A stretch of 64,000 nt of DNA from Streptomyces ferrugineus. GTDB taxonomy: Bacteria; Actinomycetota; Actinomycetes; Streptomycetales; Streptomycetaceae. The translations under genes were made by a program, and so were the position numbers. Below, one piece after another: positions 19,800 to 28,000 of the stretch. The notes under the pieces were generated by a model. That model did no database searches, had not been told where the DNA came from, and saw only the letters and a program-made list of their open reading frames with translations. Position 1 is the first letter of the stretch. Every line of letters starts with the position of its first letter. The DNA lies in the NCBI RefSeq assembly GCF_015160855.1, contig NZ_CP063373.1:6324001-6388000 (forward strand). The letters are read 5' to 3'.

Positions 19800-20942
19800 T
19801 CAGCCGAGCAGGGAACGGCCGATGATCTCCTTCATGATCTCGGTCGTCCCGCCGTAGATGGTCTGGATGCGGCCGTCGGTGAAGGCCCGGGCCACGGGGT
19901 ACTCGCTCATGTATCCGTAGCCGCCGTGCAGTTGGAGGCAGCGGTCGGCGACGCGCTTCTGCAGCTCGGTCGCCCACCACTTGGCCATGGAGGCGTGCAC
20001 CGCGTCGAGCTCCCCGCTGGAGTGATCGATGATGCAGCGGTCGAGGAAGGTGCGGGTGACGGCGCACTCGGTGGCCATCTCGGCTATCTCGAACCGGATG
20101 TGCTGCTTGGTGGCCAGCGGCCGGCCGAAGGCCTCGCGCTCCTTGACGTACTCGGTGGTGATCTCCAGCAGGTGCTCGGCCGCGGCGATCGCGGAGACCG
20201 CGATGCTCAGGCGCTCCTGCGCGAGGTTCGTCATCAGGTGGACGAAGGCGCCGTTGAGGTCGCCGAGGAGGTTGTCCTTGGGCACGCGCACGTCGTGGAA
20301 GAACAGCTCGGCCGTGTCCTGCGCCTTCTGGCCGATCTTGTCGAGGTTGCGGCCGCGCTCGAAGCCGTCCATGCCGCGTTCGACGACGAGCAGCGACAGC
20401 CCGTGGGCGCCGCCCTCGGGGGTCGTCTTCGCGACGACGACCACCAGGTCGGCGAGGATGCCGTTGGAGATGAACGTCTTGGAGCCGTTCAGCACCCAGT
20501 GGTCGCCGCGGTCCTCGGCGTGGGTGCGGATGCCCTGGAGGTCGGAGCCGGCGCCGGGCTCGGTCATGGCGATGGCCGTGATCAGCGAGCCGTCGCAGAA
20601 GCCGGGCAGCCAGCGGCGCTTCTGCTCCTCGGTGGCCAGGCCCGTGAGATAGGGGCCGATGATGTCGTTGTGCAGCCCGAGGGCGAGACCGGGGGCGCCC
20701 GCGCGCGTGAACTCCTCGGCGAGGACGGCGCTGTAGCGGAAGTCGAGGGTGCCGCCGCCTCCGTACTGCTCGGGCACGGCGAGGCCGAGCAGGCCCTGCT
20801 TGCCGGCCGCGCGCCAGGCGTCGCGGGAGACGACGCCGTCCTTCTCCCACTGCTCGTAGTACGGCAGCACCTCCCGGGCGAGGAAGCTGCGCACGGTCGC
20901 GCGGAACGCGTCGTGCTCGGGGGCGAAGATCTGCCGCTTCAT
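19800..20942 (-). CDS. Acyl-CoA dehydrogenase
   Basis: An FAD-dependent enzyme of 380 residues that introduces the 2,3 double bond in acyl-CoA. Family signatures are present: MTEPGAGSDLQGIRT near residue 133, and a C-terminal QLHGGYGYMSEYPVARAFTD block. The catalytic base should lie in YGGTTEIMKEIIGR. The ATG overlaps the stop of the CoA-transferase gene as ATGA, so translation is probably coupled. Chain-length preference cannot be told from sequence. No electron-transfer flavoprotein genes are nearby, so electrons must pass to ETF encoded elsewhere. Confidence 0.94.
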   Translation of the reverse strand: MKRQIFAPEHDAFRATVRSFLAREVLPYYEQWEKDGVVSRDAWRAAGKQGLLGLAVPEQYGGGGTLDFRYSAVLAEEFTRAGAPGLALGLHNDIIGPYLTGLATEEQKRRWLPGFCDGSLITAIAMTEPGAGSDLQGIRTHAEDRGDHWVLNGSKTFISNGILADLVVVVAKTTPEGGAHGLSLLVVERGMDGFERGRNLDKIGQKAQDTAELFFHDVRVPKDNLLGDLNGAFVHLMTNLAQERLSIAVSAIAAAEHLLEITTEYVKEREAFGRPLATKQHIRFEIAEMATECAVTRTFLDRCIIDHSSGELDAVHASMAKWWATELQKRVADRCLQLHGGYGYMSEYPVARAFTDGRIQTIYGGTTEIMKEIIGRSLLG

Positions 20943-22102
20943 TCGTGGCCCTTCATGAATTCCGGCCCTTCATGGTTCTGGCCCTTCGACAGGTCGGGTA
21001 CGTCCCAGTCGCGCGCCACGTCGGCGGTGTCCGCGCCGGGCTGGGCCGGGCCGGTGCGGACCTCGGTCGGGGTCGCGGAGAAGCGGGGTGCCGGGGCGGG
21101 CTGGGTGATGCCGCCGTGGTCGGTGAAGGTGCCGCGGGCGGCGAGGTGGGGGTGGTGCGGGGCCTCGCGCAGGGACAGGACGGGGGCCACGCAGGCGTCG
21201 GAGCCCTCGAAGAGGGCCGTCCACTCGTCCCTGGTACGGGACTTGAAGCGGGCGGCGACCGCCTCGCGCAGCTCGCCCCAGCGGGAGATGTCCTTGCGGG
21301 CGGAGGCGAACTCCTCGATGCCGAGCAGGCCCAGGAACTCGTCGTAGAACTGCGGCTCCAGGGCCCCGACCGCCATGTGCTTGCCGTCGGCCGTCTCATA
21401 GGTGCCGTAGTACGGGCAGCCGCCGTCCAGGAGGTTGGCGCCGCGCCGGTCCTGCCAGCCGCCGGCGGCGAGCATGCCGTGGACCATCGCGGCGAGGTGG
21501 GAGGTGCCGTCCACGATGGCGGCGTCCACGACCTGGCCGGTGCCGGTGGCGCGCGCGTGGTGGAGGGCGGCGAGGACGCCGACGACGAGATAGAGGGAGC
21601 CGCCCGCGTAGTCGCCGACCAGGTTGGCGGGGACGGCGGGCGGTTCGCCGGGGGCGCCGATCATGCCGAGGGTGCCGGTGAGCGCGATGTACGCGATGTC
21701 GTGGCCGGCGCGCTGGGCGAGCGGGCCCTGTTGGCCCCAGCCGGTCATACGGCCGTAGACGAGCCCGGGGTTGCGGGCGTGGCAGGCCTCGGGGCCGATG
21801 CCGAGGCGCTCGGCGACGCCGGGGCGGTAGCCCTCGATGAGGATGTCGGCGCGGGCGGCGAGGTCGAGCACGCGCGCGGGGCCGTCGGGCGACTTGAGGT
21901 CGACGATCACCGAGCGCTTGTTGCGGTTGGTGATGTCGTACTCGGTGTCGATGGCGAGCCCCGTGCCGCCGGGCCGGTCCACGCGGACGACGTCGGCGCC
22001 CAGGTCGGCGAGGAGCATGGCGGCGAACGGGCCCGGCCCGATTCCGGCCAGCTCGACCACGCGCACGCCGGTGAGCGGGCCCTGTCCTGGCGTCGTTGCC
22101 AT
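20939..22102 (-). CDS. CaiB/BaiF-type CoA transferase (alpha-methylacyl-CoA racemase-like)
   Basis: A 387-residue class III CoA-transferase-fold protein. It opens with LTGVRVVELAGIGPGPFAAMLLADLGADVVRV, split here only by family-typical spacing. RNKRSVIVDLK and the GYRPGVAERLGIGPE block follow; the latter is characteristic of the racemase branch. It could epimerise 2-methylacyl-CoA so that branched chains enter beta-oxidation, which fits its place as first gene of the operon. CoA-transfer activity is the alternative. The ATG at 22102 follows a G-rich site; an upstream ATG at 22156 would add a poorly conserved stretch. Confidence 0.9.
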   Translation of the reverse strand: MATTPGQGPLTGVRVVELAGIGPGPFAAMLLADLGADVVRVDRPGGTGLAIDTEYDITNRNKRSVIVDLKSPDGPARVLDLAARADILIEGYRPGVAERLGIGPEACHARNPGLVYGRMTGWGQQGPLAQRAGHDIAYIALTGTLGMIGAPGEPPAVPANLVGDYAGGSLYLVVGVLAALHHARATGTGQVVDAAIVDGTSHLAAMVHGMLAAGGWQDRRGANLLDGGCPYYGTYETADGKHMAVGALEPQFYDEFLGLLGIEEFASARKDISRWGELREAVAARFKSRTRDEWTALFEGSDACVAPVLSLREAPHHPHLAARGTFTDHGGITQPAPAPRFSATPTEVRTGPAQPGADTADVARDWDVPDLSKGQNHEGPEFMKGHE

Positions 22103-22173
22103 CCAGCCCCCAGGGATATGACACAACTGCTGTAACACCAGCGATGCTAAGAACATGTGCCGACGGACACAAG

Positions 22174-22187
22174 AGCAAGCGCTTAGG
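22174..22187. promoter_or_regulatory. Possible TetR-type operator upstream of the fatty-acid operon
   Basis: AGCAAGCGCTTAGG at 22174-22187 contains the 8-bp palindrome AAGCGCTT. It resembles, with two mismatches, the AnCAAGnnCTTGnT sites I recall for TetR-type regulators of CoA-linked catabolism such as KstR2. It lies 72-85 nt before the first gene of the operon. Confidence 0.35.
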
Positions 22188-22241
22188 AAGTTACCCGTCG
22201 GAAGCCCGTCGGAAGCCCGAACACGGACCGGTACGGAGGAC

Positions 22242-22622
22242 TCAGCGCCCGTCCAGCTCGGCTGTCAGCCGCTTCGGCGCGATCGTGCGGTAGCTCTCCT
22301 CGACCCAGTCGCACAGCAGCTCGGCGGCCGGGGCACCCTTCTGCTCCAGCGGGATGCTGACCCAGCCCGACTTGCCCAGGCCGTAACCGGCGGGCTCGGC
22401 GCCCGGGCAGGTCAGGGCGTGGGCGTGGGCCGACTCGTCCTTGAGCTTCACCGTGATGCCCATCGGATAGCTGCCGTCGTCGACGCCGAGGAAGACGAAC
22501 ACCTTCTTGTTGACCTTCGCGACCGTCTCGCCCCAGGGGAACTCCTCGACGGCGCCGGGCATCCCAAGGGCGAACTCGCGTACTTTCTCCCACTTCTTCA
22601 GGGCGTTCTTCGGCACGGCCAC
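22242..22622 (-). CDS. MmcQ/YjbR family protein
   Basis: A small cytoplasmic protein of 126 residues. It has the family pattern: MPGAVEEFPWGE near residue 21, KVFVFLG, KLKDESAHA and SGWVSIPL. The fold is related to double-wing DNA-binding domains, but the role in most bacteria is unknown. The GTG start at 22622 follows GGAGG at six-base spacing. It is divergent from a saccharopine dehydrogenase-family gene and lies upstream of the fatty-acid operon on the same strand, separated by 139 nt. Confidence 0.88.
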   Translation of the reverse strand: MAVPKNALKKWEKVREFALGMPGAVEEFPWGETVAKVNKKVFVFLGVDDGSYPMGITVKLKDESAHAHALTCPGAEPAGYGLGKSGWVSIPLEQKGAPAAELLCDWVEESYRTIAPKRLTAELDGR

Positions 22623-22712
22623 CGCTTACCTCCGGGCTCGTCGTCGGGCTCAGCACCCCTCACGCTAGCCTCGGCCACCGACAACGGCGCGTGGTGCGGG
22701 ACGAGGGGTGTC

Positions 22713-23891
22713 ATGAGCAGGCCGAGCAGGACGGATCGTCCGTACGACATCGTGCTCTTCGGAGCGACGGGATTCGTCGGGGTACTCACCGCGGAGTACC
22801 TCGCCGCGCACGCGCCCGAGGGGCTGCGCTGGGCGATCGCCGGCCGCAGCGGGGAGAAGCTGGAGCGGCTGCGCGAGTCGCTGCCGGGCGGTGCGGGGAT
22901 CGGGGTGCTGGAGGCGGACGTCGCCGATCCGGCCTCGATGCGCCGGCTCGCCGAGCACGCGCGCGTGGTGGCCACGACGGTGGGCCCCTATGTGACGTAC
23001 GGCGAGGATCTGGTCGCGGCCTGCGCGGACACCGGCACCGACTATCTCGACCTCTCCGGTGAGCCGGAGTTCGTGGATCTGACGTATGTCCGGCACGACG
23101 CACGCGCGCGTGAGACGGGCGCACGGCTGGTGCACGCCTGTGGCTTCGACTCGGTCCCGCACGACCTGGGCGCGTACTTCACCGTGCAGCAGCTGCCGCG
23201 GGACGTGCCCCTGACGGTGGACGGGTTCGTGACCGCGGACGCCATGTTCTCGGGCGGCACGTTCGCGTCGGCGCTCAACCAGTTCTCGCGGGGCCGCCAG
23301 ATGCTGGCCGCCGCGCGGGACCGTGCCCGGTACGAGCCGCGGCTGATGGGGCGCCGGGCGCTGGCCCAGACGGGTGTGCCCCGGTTCGCCAAGGACGTCG
23401 GCTCGTGGGCGGTGCCGCTGCCGACGATCGATCCGCAGATCGTCAAGCGTTCCGCGCGGGCCCTGGAGCGCTACGGCCCCGACTTCCGCTACCGCCACTA
23501 CGCCGCCGTACGGCATCTGCCGGTCGCGGTCGGCGGGGTCGCCGCGATGGGCGCGCTCTTCACGGCCGCCCAGCTGCCGCCCGCCCGGCGCTGGATGTCC
23601 GGCCGCCTCAAGCCGGGCGAGGGCCCGGGCCCCGAGAAGCGCGCCAAGAGCTGGTTCTCGGTCCGCTTCGTCGGTGAGGGCGGTGGCCGGCGGGTGTTCA
23701 CGGAGGTGGCCGGGGGCGATCCGGGCTACGGCGAGACGGCGAAGATGTTCGCCGAGTCGGCCCTGTGCCTCGCCTTCGACGACCTGCCGTCCACAGCCGG
23801 GCAGGTCACCACGGCGGTCGCGATGGGCGACGCCCTGATCGAGCGTCTGCGCACGGCGGGCATCACCTTCCGCGTGGCCGCGACGCGCTGA
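22713..23891 (+). CDS. Saccharopine dehydrogenase family protein (trans-acting enoyl reductase-like)
   Basis: A 392-residue NAD(P)-dependent oxidoreductase-like protein. The Rossmann start is DIVLFGATGFVGVLTAEYLA near residues 11-30. ARVVATTVGPYVTYGEDLV and YLDLSGEPEF follow near 90-120, and GFDSVPHDLG lies near 150. This profile is typical of the saccharopine dehydrogenase-like group that includes mycobacterial trans-acting enoyl reductases. A hydrophobic stretch (LPVAVGGVAAMGALFTAAQL) near residue 270 could touch the membrane. It is not a lysine-pathway gene by context. The ATG at 22713 follows GAGGGG. Confidence 0.88.
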   Translation: MSRPSRTDRPYDIVLFGATGFVGVLTAEYLAAHAPEGLRWAIAGRSGEKLERLRESLPGGAGIGVLEADVADPASMRRLAEHARVVATTVGPYVTYGEDLVAACADTGTDYLDLSGEPEFVDLTYVRHDARARETGARLVHACGFDSVPHDLGAYFTVQQLPRDVPLTVDGFVTADAMFSGGTFASALNQFSRGRQMLAAARDRARYEPRLMGRRALAQTGVPRFAKDVGSWAVPLPTIDPQIVKRSARALERYGPDFRYRHYAAVRHLPVAVGGVAAMGALFTAAQLPPARRWMSGRLKPGEGPGPEKRAKSWFSVRFVGEGGGRRVFTEVAGGDPGYGETAKMFAESALCLAFDDLPSTAGQVTTAVAMGDALIERLRTAGITFRVAATR

Positions 23892-23898
23892 ACCGGCC

Positions 23899-24045
23899 CT
23901 ACAGAGTCCACCCCGCCACGGTGAAGATCATCCCGCCGATCCAGGCGAGCCCCGCCACCACGGCGAGGACCAGCGCGGCCGTCACGGCACGCTCGACGGG
24001 GCGGTCGGGGTCGGCGAGGGGCTTCGGGGCACGGTGCGTCGTCAT
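23899..24045 (-). CDS. Small single-pass membrane protein (48 aa)
   Basis: A short reading frame on the minus strand encodes a charged N-terminus of about 19 residues (MTTHRAPKPLADPDRPVERA). A single hydrophobic helix follows (LVLAVVAGLAWIGGMIF), ending in VAGWTL. The codon third positions are GC-rich, and the position 61 nt after the endonuclease V gene suggests co-transcription. I do not recognise a family. A plain membrane anchor peptide is the most that can be said, and the call depends on a short frame. Confidence 0.55.
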   Translation of the reverse strand: MTTHRAPKPLADPDRPVERAVTAALVLAVVAGLAWIGGMIFTVAGWTL

Positions 24046-24106
24046 GGGTCACAGCCTGCCGATCAGCGCGGACGGCGGCATCCGTACGGATACTCAGACG
24101 ACGTAC

Positions 24107-25255
24107 TCAGCCGGCGTCTTCGACCGCCGGCCAGTCCCCCAACGCTTCCTCGATCCGCCTCCGCACGGCCGGATCGGACGCGGAGGTCGCGAGCCGGACG
24201 GCGACGGGGCCGATCTGCCAGCCCGCGTGGTGGTCGTAGAAGGGGGCGGGCCCCGCCTCGTTGTGGGCGACCTTGCCGACCAGCTCCGCGAGACGGATCA
24301 GCAGCCGCTGCTGCTCCGTCGGGTGCTCCCAGGCATCGAGTCCCCGCCCGCGGACCAGCCGGAACACCTCGCTGCCACGGCTCCACCGAGCGCGGTCGGC
24401 CGCGAGTTCCACCGCGGTGTCGATCTCCGGCGTCCGGCCGAGGCCCTCCGCCGCGGCCGCGAGCACCCGTCCCGCCCAGCTCACGGGCTGGGGCTGGCGC
24501 TCGAACACGGAACGCCCCCAGGTCCGCGTGGGGTCCGCCGCGGCTCGGGCCGCGAGCTCCGGCCTCGGACCGGTCGCCCCCTTCAGCGCCTGTCGGCACA
24601 GGGAGTCCGCGCGTCGAGTCGTCTCCGGTAGCCGGTACCGGGGCGTCAGGGCGAGTGTGTGGGCGCACGCGTTGTCCAGGCTCACGCGGTGGCCGACCGA
24701 CACGAAGACCGGCTTGACCCCGGCCCGGGTGCGCAGGGCACGGCCGACCTCCTCCGGCCCCGCCATGAGCGGCGTGGACGAGCCGCGGGCGGCGGCCGGG
24801 TCGTCGTAGGTGAAGGTGAACGGGTTCTTGGCGACGCCGATCGTGGGCAGGCCCGTGAGGACGCCGAGGTGGCCGGCGAGGCCGAACCGGCGGGGGTGGG
24901 CGCGCCCGTAGCCGTCGCAGACGACCAGGCCGGGTGGGCAGGGCAGGGCGTCCAGGGCGGCGAGCACCGTGGGGAGCTCTCGGAAGGCGAGCAGACCGGG
25001 GACGTACGGGAAGGAGATCCGGCCCACGGCCGTGGCCTCGGCGACCACGTCCAGGGTCGCCGCGTCCAGGACGACCGCCGCTGCCGCGACCACGTCCCGC
25101 TCGTCGTCGTAGGCCACGTCGACGCCGGTCACCTGCCCGGAACCGGCCGGTGGTCCGGGCTCGTCGAGCACCACCCTCGCCCGCAGCTCGTCCTGGACCG
25201 CGCGGGCCTCTTCCTCGGTCGCGGGCCAGCCCGCGGGGATGCTTACGGTCGTCAT
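24107..25255 (-). CDS. nfi: Endonuclease V with an unusual C-terminal extension domain
   Basis: Residues 1-230 are a complete endonuclease V, which nicks DNA near deaminated adenine (hypoxanthine). Catalytic acidic residues fit Asp46 (GVDVAYD), Glu93 (FRELP) and Asp114 (VCDGYG). YVPGLLAFRE, AHPRRFG, IGVAKN and GHRVSLDNA are all conserved. The protein does not stop there: about 150 further residues follow, with blocks WGRSVFERQPQPVSWAGRVL, RARWSRGSEVFRLVRGRGLD and AGPAPFYDHHAGWQIGPVAVRLA. These I do not recognise. The usual length is about 225 residues, so this is a fusion or a lineage-specific extension. The ATG at 25255 is divergent from a YciI-like gene 62 nt away. Confidence 0.88.
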   Translation of the reverse strand: MTTVSIPAGWPATEEEARAVQDELRARVVLDEPGPPAGSGQVTGVDVAYDDERDVVAAAAVVLDAATLDVVAEATAVGRISFPYVPGLLAFRELPTVLAALDALPCPPGLVVCDGYGRAHPRRFGLAGHLGVLTGLPTIGVAKNPFTFTYDDPAAARGSSTPLMAGPEEVGRALRTRAGVKPVFVSVGHRVSLDNACAHTLALTPRYRLPETTRRADSLCRQALKGATGPRPELAARAAADPTRTWGRSVFERQPQPVSWAGRVLAAAAEGLGRTPEIDTAVELAADRARWSRGSEVFRLVRGRGLDAWEHPTEQQRLLIRLAELVGKVAHNEAGPAPFYDHHAGWQIGPVAVRLATSASDPAVRRRIEEALGDWPAVEDAG

Positions 25256-25317
25256 GGTGGGGACGAGGGTACGGGGGCGCGGCCGGTCGTCGCGGGTCCA
25301 GGGGTAGGCTCGCGATC

Positions 25318-25614
25318 ATGTTCGTGCTGGAGCTGACCTACACCGCCCCGATCGAGGACGTCGACGCCGTGCTGGAGGCACATGTGGCGTGGCTCGACGA
25401 GCAGTACGAGCGGGGGGTGTTCCTCGCGTCCGGGCGCAAGAACCCCCGCGACGGCGGAGTGATTATCGCCGTCGCGGAGGACCGAGGCCGCATCGAGGAC
25501 ATCGCCGCGACCGATCCGTTCGTGACGGCCGGGGTGTGCGCCTATCGCATCACCGAGTTCGCCGCCACGAAGACGGCTCCGGCACTGGAGCGGTACCGCG
25601 AGACACCCGGCTGA
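25318..25614 (+). CDS. YciI family protein
   Basis: A 98-residue ferredoxin-like-fold protein of the YciI family. It begins MFVLELTYTAPIEDVDAVLEAH and carries the conserved His-Asp region HVAWLDEQYERGVFLASGRK. DPFVTAGVCAYRITEF follows near residue 75. A YciI-like enzymatic role has been suggested only for a few members. TAGGCT at 25305-25310 ends 7 nt before the ATG, so the transcript is probably leaderless. It is convergent with the next gene. Confidence 0.88.
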   Translation: MFVLELTYTAPIEDVDAVLEAHVAWLDEQYERGVFLASGRKNPRDGGVIIAVAEDRGRIEDIAATDPFVTAGVCAYRITEFAATKTAPALERYRETPG

Positions 25615-25622
25615 GGCGGCCG

Positions 25623-25949
25623 TCACTTGCCGCCGAGCGCCTGCTTGAGCTGGCTCTTGTTCATGTCCGAACGACCGCGGATGTTGCGCTGCTTGGCCTC
25701 CTCGTACAACTGGTCGTAGGTGGGGCCCTGGGAGCCCTTCCCGGACCGCTGGCCGCCCCGCCTGCCCGAGGACATGTCCTGGGTGGAGGTGCGGCTGGCG
25801 GTCTTCGACTCACCGGACCGCGCGCGTTCCTTGTTCACCGTCCGCGCCGCGATCTCCTTGGCGCGCGAGGTGCTCTCGCCCCGGTCCTGGGCGCTCTTCT
25901 TGATGTGCTCGTACTGGCGTTCCCGCTTCGAGCTCGAACCGGCCGGCAT
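25623..25949 (-). CDS. Small basic protein with a Rho N-terminal-like (SAP-type) C-terminus
   Basis: A hydrophilic protein of 108 residues rich in Lys, Arg, Ser and Gly. The first part contains KRERQYEHIKKSAQDRG and AKEIAARTVNKERAR, seen in small proteins often labelled plasmid stabilisation protein in Streptomyces. The C-terminal 30 residues (YDQLYEEAKQRNIRGRSDM, then KSQLKQAL) fit the Rho_N/SAP helix-extended-loop-helix fold, which binds nucleic acid. DNA or RNA binding is therefore likely. The ATG at 25949 follows AGGGGTGAG. It lies 47 nt downstream of the BNR-repeat gene on the same strand. Confidence 0.8.
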   Translation of the reverse strand: MPAGSSSKRERQYEHIKKSAQDRGESTSRAKEIAARTVNKERARSGESKTASRTSTQDMSSGRRGGQRSGKGSQGPTYDQLYEEAKQRNIRGRSDMNKSQLKQALGGK

Positions 25950-25996
25950 GTGGCTCACCCCTCTCGTGGTCCGCGTCCGAGTACCCACATCCCGGC

Positions 25997-27100
25997 TCAG
26001 CTCTCCAGCCGCGCGACCCGCCCCTTCTCCCCCGCGGCCCAGCACCCGTGGTCGGGCGCGCAGGCCACGGTGTCGTACGACCCGGTGTCGACGGTCCGCC
26101 AGGTGCGCCCGGCATCGGTGGTCAGGTCGGTTCCGGTGGGGCCGACGGCGAGGGCGGCGGTGCGGCGGTGCGGGAGCCAGGCGACGCCGGAGCGGTAGGC
26201 GGGCGGGGGCGTGGCGGCGGGCGTCCAACCGTGCCCGGCGTCCGCGGTGCGTGCCGCCGCCTTCGGGGAGGCCTGGTCGGGGCGGTAGTCGCCGCCGACG
26301 GCGAGGCCGTGCGTACGGTCGCGGAAGGCGAGGGCGAAGACGCCGCGGGCGGGGTCGCCGGCCGGGATGGGGGTGTCGGCCGCCGTCCAGGTCAGCCCTC
26401 GGTCGGCGGAGTGCAGCACACGCGCGCGTGCCGCCCCGCCGGTCGCCAGCCAGACGTCCTTCGGCCCGGAGCTGACCAGGCACTGCCCGCTCGCCGCGAA
26501 TCCGGCCTCGCCCTCCAGGGCGGCGGGCATCCCGTCGCCGGGCAGCACCCTCCAGGAGCGGCCGCCGTCACGGGTCGACAGGATGCGGAAGCGGCCGTCG
26601 ACCGGGTCGCTCATCGCCAGGCCGTGGCGGCGGTCGAAGAAGGTCATGCAGTCGTAGAAGGCTTTGGCGTCGGTGTTGCGGAAGGACTCGGTCCAGTTCG
26701 CGCCGCCGTCGTCGGTGCGGTACACCCGGGACGCCTCGCCCTCCCCGATGGCCAGCACCACGGCACGCCGCGCGTCGAACGCCTCGACGTCCCGGAACTC
26801 CAGCCCGGCGGCGCCGGGCGGCGAGACGTTCCGCCAGCTCACACCGCCGTCGGTGGTGCGCAGCACGATGCCCTTGCTCCCGGCCAGCCAGGCGGTGTTC
26901 CGGCTGACCGCGGACAGGCCCCGGTAGCGCACCTCCGGTGTCCCGCTGTCCTTGAGCTCCCAGTGCGGCACCCGGTGCTCCGGCCCGTGCGCCTGCGCGG
27001 GTACGGCCGTCAGCGCGGCCAGCGCCGCCCCGCACGCCACCCCCGCGGCCACTGTCCGAAACGTATGCCCCGCCCGTCGCATGCTCCCCGAACGCCTCAT
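25997..27100 (-). CDS. Secreted BNR/Asp-box repeat protein (Ycf48-like beta-propeller)
   Basis: A 367-residue protein with an N-terminal signal peptide (Arg-rich start, hydrophobic core, cleavage near AQAHG). It has six BNR/Asp-box motifs spread over the chain, for example RTTDGGVSW, RTDDGGANW, STRDGGRSW and TTDAGRTW. This predicts a beta-propeller related to Ycf48 and sialidase folds. No sialidase catalytic residues are apparent, so binding rather than hydrolysis is likely. The ATG at 27100 is one choice; another at 27082 would give a slightly shorter signal peptide. It is divergent from ssgD. Confidence 0.85.
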   Translation of the reverse strand: MRRSGSMRRAGHTFRTVAAGVACGAALAALTAVPAQAHGPEHRVPHWELKDSGTPEVRYRGLSAVSRNTAWLAGSKGIVLRTTDGGVSWRNVSPPGAAGLEFRDVEAFDARRAVVLAIGEGEASRVYRTDDGGANWTESFRNTDAKAFYDCMTFFDRRHGLAMSDPVDGRFRILSTRDGGRSWRVLPGDGMPAALEGEAGFAASGQCLVSSGPKDVWLATGGAARARVLHSADRGLTWTAADTPIPAGDPARGVFALAFRDRTHGLAVGGDYRPDQASPKAAARTADAGHGWTPAATPPPAYRSGVAWLPHRRTAALAVGPTGTDLTTDAGRTWRTVDTGSYDTVACAPDHGCWAAGEKGRVARLES

Positions 27101-27321
27101 GGCGGGCGAAGCTAGTCCACCGCCCCGGTGCCGTCCAGAGGCCCCTCGACCACAGGTGACCATCCGGTCACCGTGGGGCGAACAGCCCACACCCGTGCAT
27201 GAAGGCGGTGACAGAGGTCACTCGACCTCCGTGTGCACGGATTGGCCGATTCCGTCGTCTCTACCAGTGCCCGGTCTCGTCCACCCGGATCTTCGTCCAG
27301 CCGTCACAAGGGAGCAAGGCG

Positions 27322-27738
27322 TTGTCCACCGTCATCGAGCAGCCCGTTGAGGCCCGTCTCGTCGCCGCCGCGCCGCGGATGCCGAGCATTCCCGCGACGC
27401 TTCACTACGACCGGCGCGACCCGTTCGCCGTCCGCATGACCTTCCCGGCCCCGGCCACCCTTGAGGGCGTCGAGGTCTGCTGGACCTTCAGCCGTGAGCT
27501 GCTCGTGGCCGGCCTCGAAGGACCGGAGGGCCGGGGCGACGTCCGCGTGCGGCCGTACGGCTTCGACCGGACCGTGCTGGAGTTCCACGCCCCCGAGGGC
27601 ACCGCGGTCATCCACATCCGCAGCGGCGAGATCCGCCGCTTCCTGCAGTCCACGAGCGACCTGGTGCCCCTCGGCCTGGAGCACCTCCAGCTCGACCTGG
27701 ACCACGACCTGGCGGAGCTGATGCGGGACGCCCACTGA
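27322..27738 (+). CDS. ssgD: SsgA-like protein SsgD (sporulation/cell-wall related)
   Basis: A 138-residue SsgA-like protein, a family found only in morphologically complex actinomycetes. The family controls septation and cell-wall events. Hallmarks are PSIPATLHYDRRDPFAVRMTF near residues 20-41, VCWTFSRELL, GDVRVRPYGFDRTVLEFHAPEG and HLQLDLDHDLAELM. The sequence matches what I remember of S. coelicolor SsgD (SCO6722) closely. The start is TTG at 27322, preceded by AGGGAG at seven-base spacing and giving the family N-terminus STVIEQPVEARLV. It is followed immediately by the ABC-F promoter. Confidence 0.93.
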   Translation: MSTVIEQPVEARLVAAAPRMPSIPATLHYDRRDPFAVRMTFPAPATLEGVEVCWTFSRELLVAGLEGPEGRGDVRVRPYGFDRTVLEFHAPEGTAVIHIRSGEIRRFLQSTSDLVPLGLEHLQLDLDHDLAELMRDAH

Positions 27739-27789
27739 GGCGTTCCCGGCTCCCCGGATGAGGCGCTCCGCCAGGCGCCGTTAATTGCG

Positions 27790-27818
27790 TTGACACGCCC
27801 ATAGCCCCCTCCTACGCT
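27790..27818 (+). promoter_or_regulatory. Strong sigma70-type promoter of the ABC-F operon
   Basis: TTGACA at 27790-27795 and TACGCT at 27813-27818 are separated by exactly 17 bp, close to the vegetative HrdB consensus. Transcription would begin near 27825 and give a leader of about 225 nt before the ABC-F start codon. Confidence 0.7.
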
Positions 27819-27844
27819 GTACAGCGGTCCTGTTGCCGTCGATT

Positions 27845-28000
27845 GGAGAAGGACGTTGCTCGTCTGAGGTCCTGAGACACCGCGTCACACATCTGAAGTG
27901 TGCACGCCGCGTGCGACCTCGGCATTCGAGCCGTCCTCGTCCGGAACAGGGCTTTTCTCATGCCCAGGGCCGGTCTCGGCCCGTTGGTCGCCGGTGTCTC
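27845..28000 (+). promoter_or_regulatory. Putative ribosome-mediated attenuator: MLV uORF, terminator and long-range pairing
   Basis: GGAGAAGGA at 27845-27853 is followed by TTG CTC GTC TGA at 27856-27867, a three-codon frame reading MLV. AGGAC (27850-27854) and GTCCT (27869-27873) can enclose this uORF in a hairpin. GAGACACCG (27874-27882) just after it is an exact complement of CGGTGTCTC (27992-28000), spanning the terminator-like hairpin at 27929-27958. A local hairpin also forms at 27882-27907 (CACAC/GTGTG core). The layout suits stalling of an antibiotic-bound ribosome on the uORF changing the fold. A second uORF of 19 codons (ATG at 27960) is possible. The pairing logic is inferred. Confidence 0.6.
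27929..27958 (+). terminator. Leader terminator candidate ahead of the ABC-F gene
   Basis: AGCC (27929-27932) pairs with GGCT (27950-27953), and GTCC (27933-27936) pairs with GGaAC (27943-27947), with small bulges. TTTTCT follows from 27953. The T-run is rare in this genome and supports an intrinsic terminator inside the leader. Confidence 0.5.
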
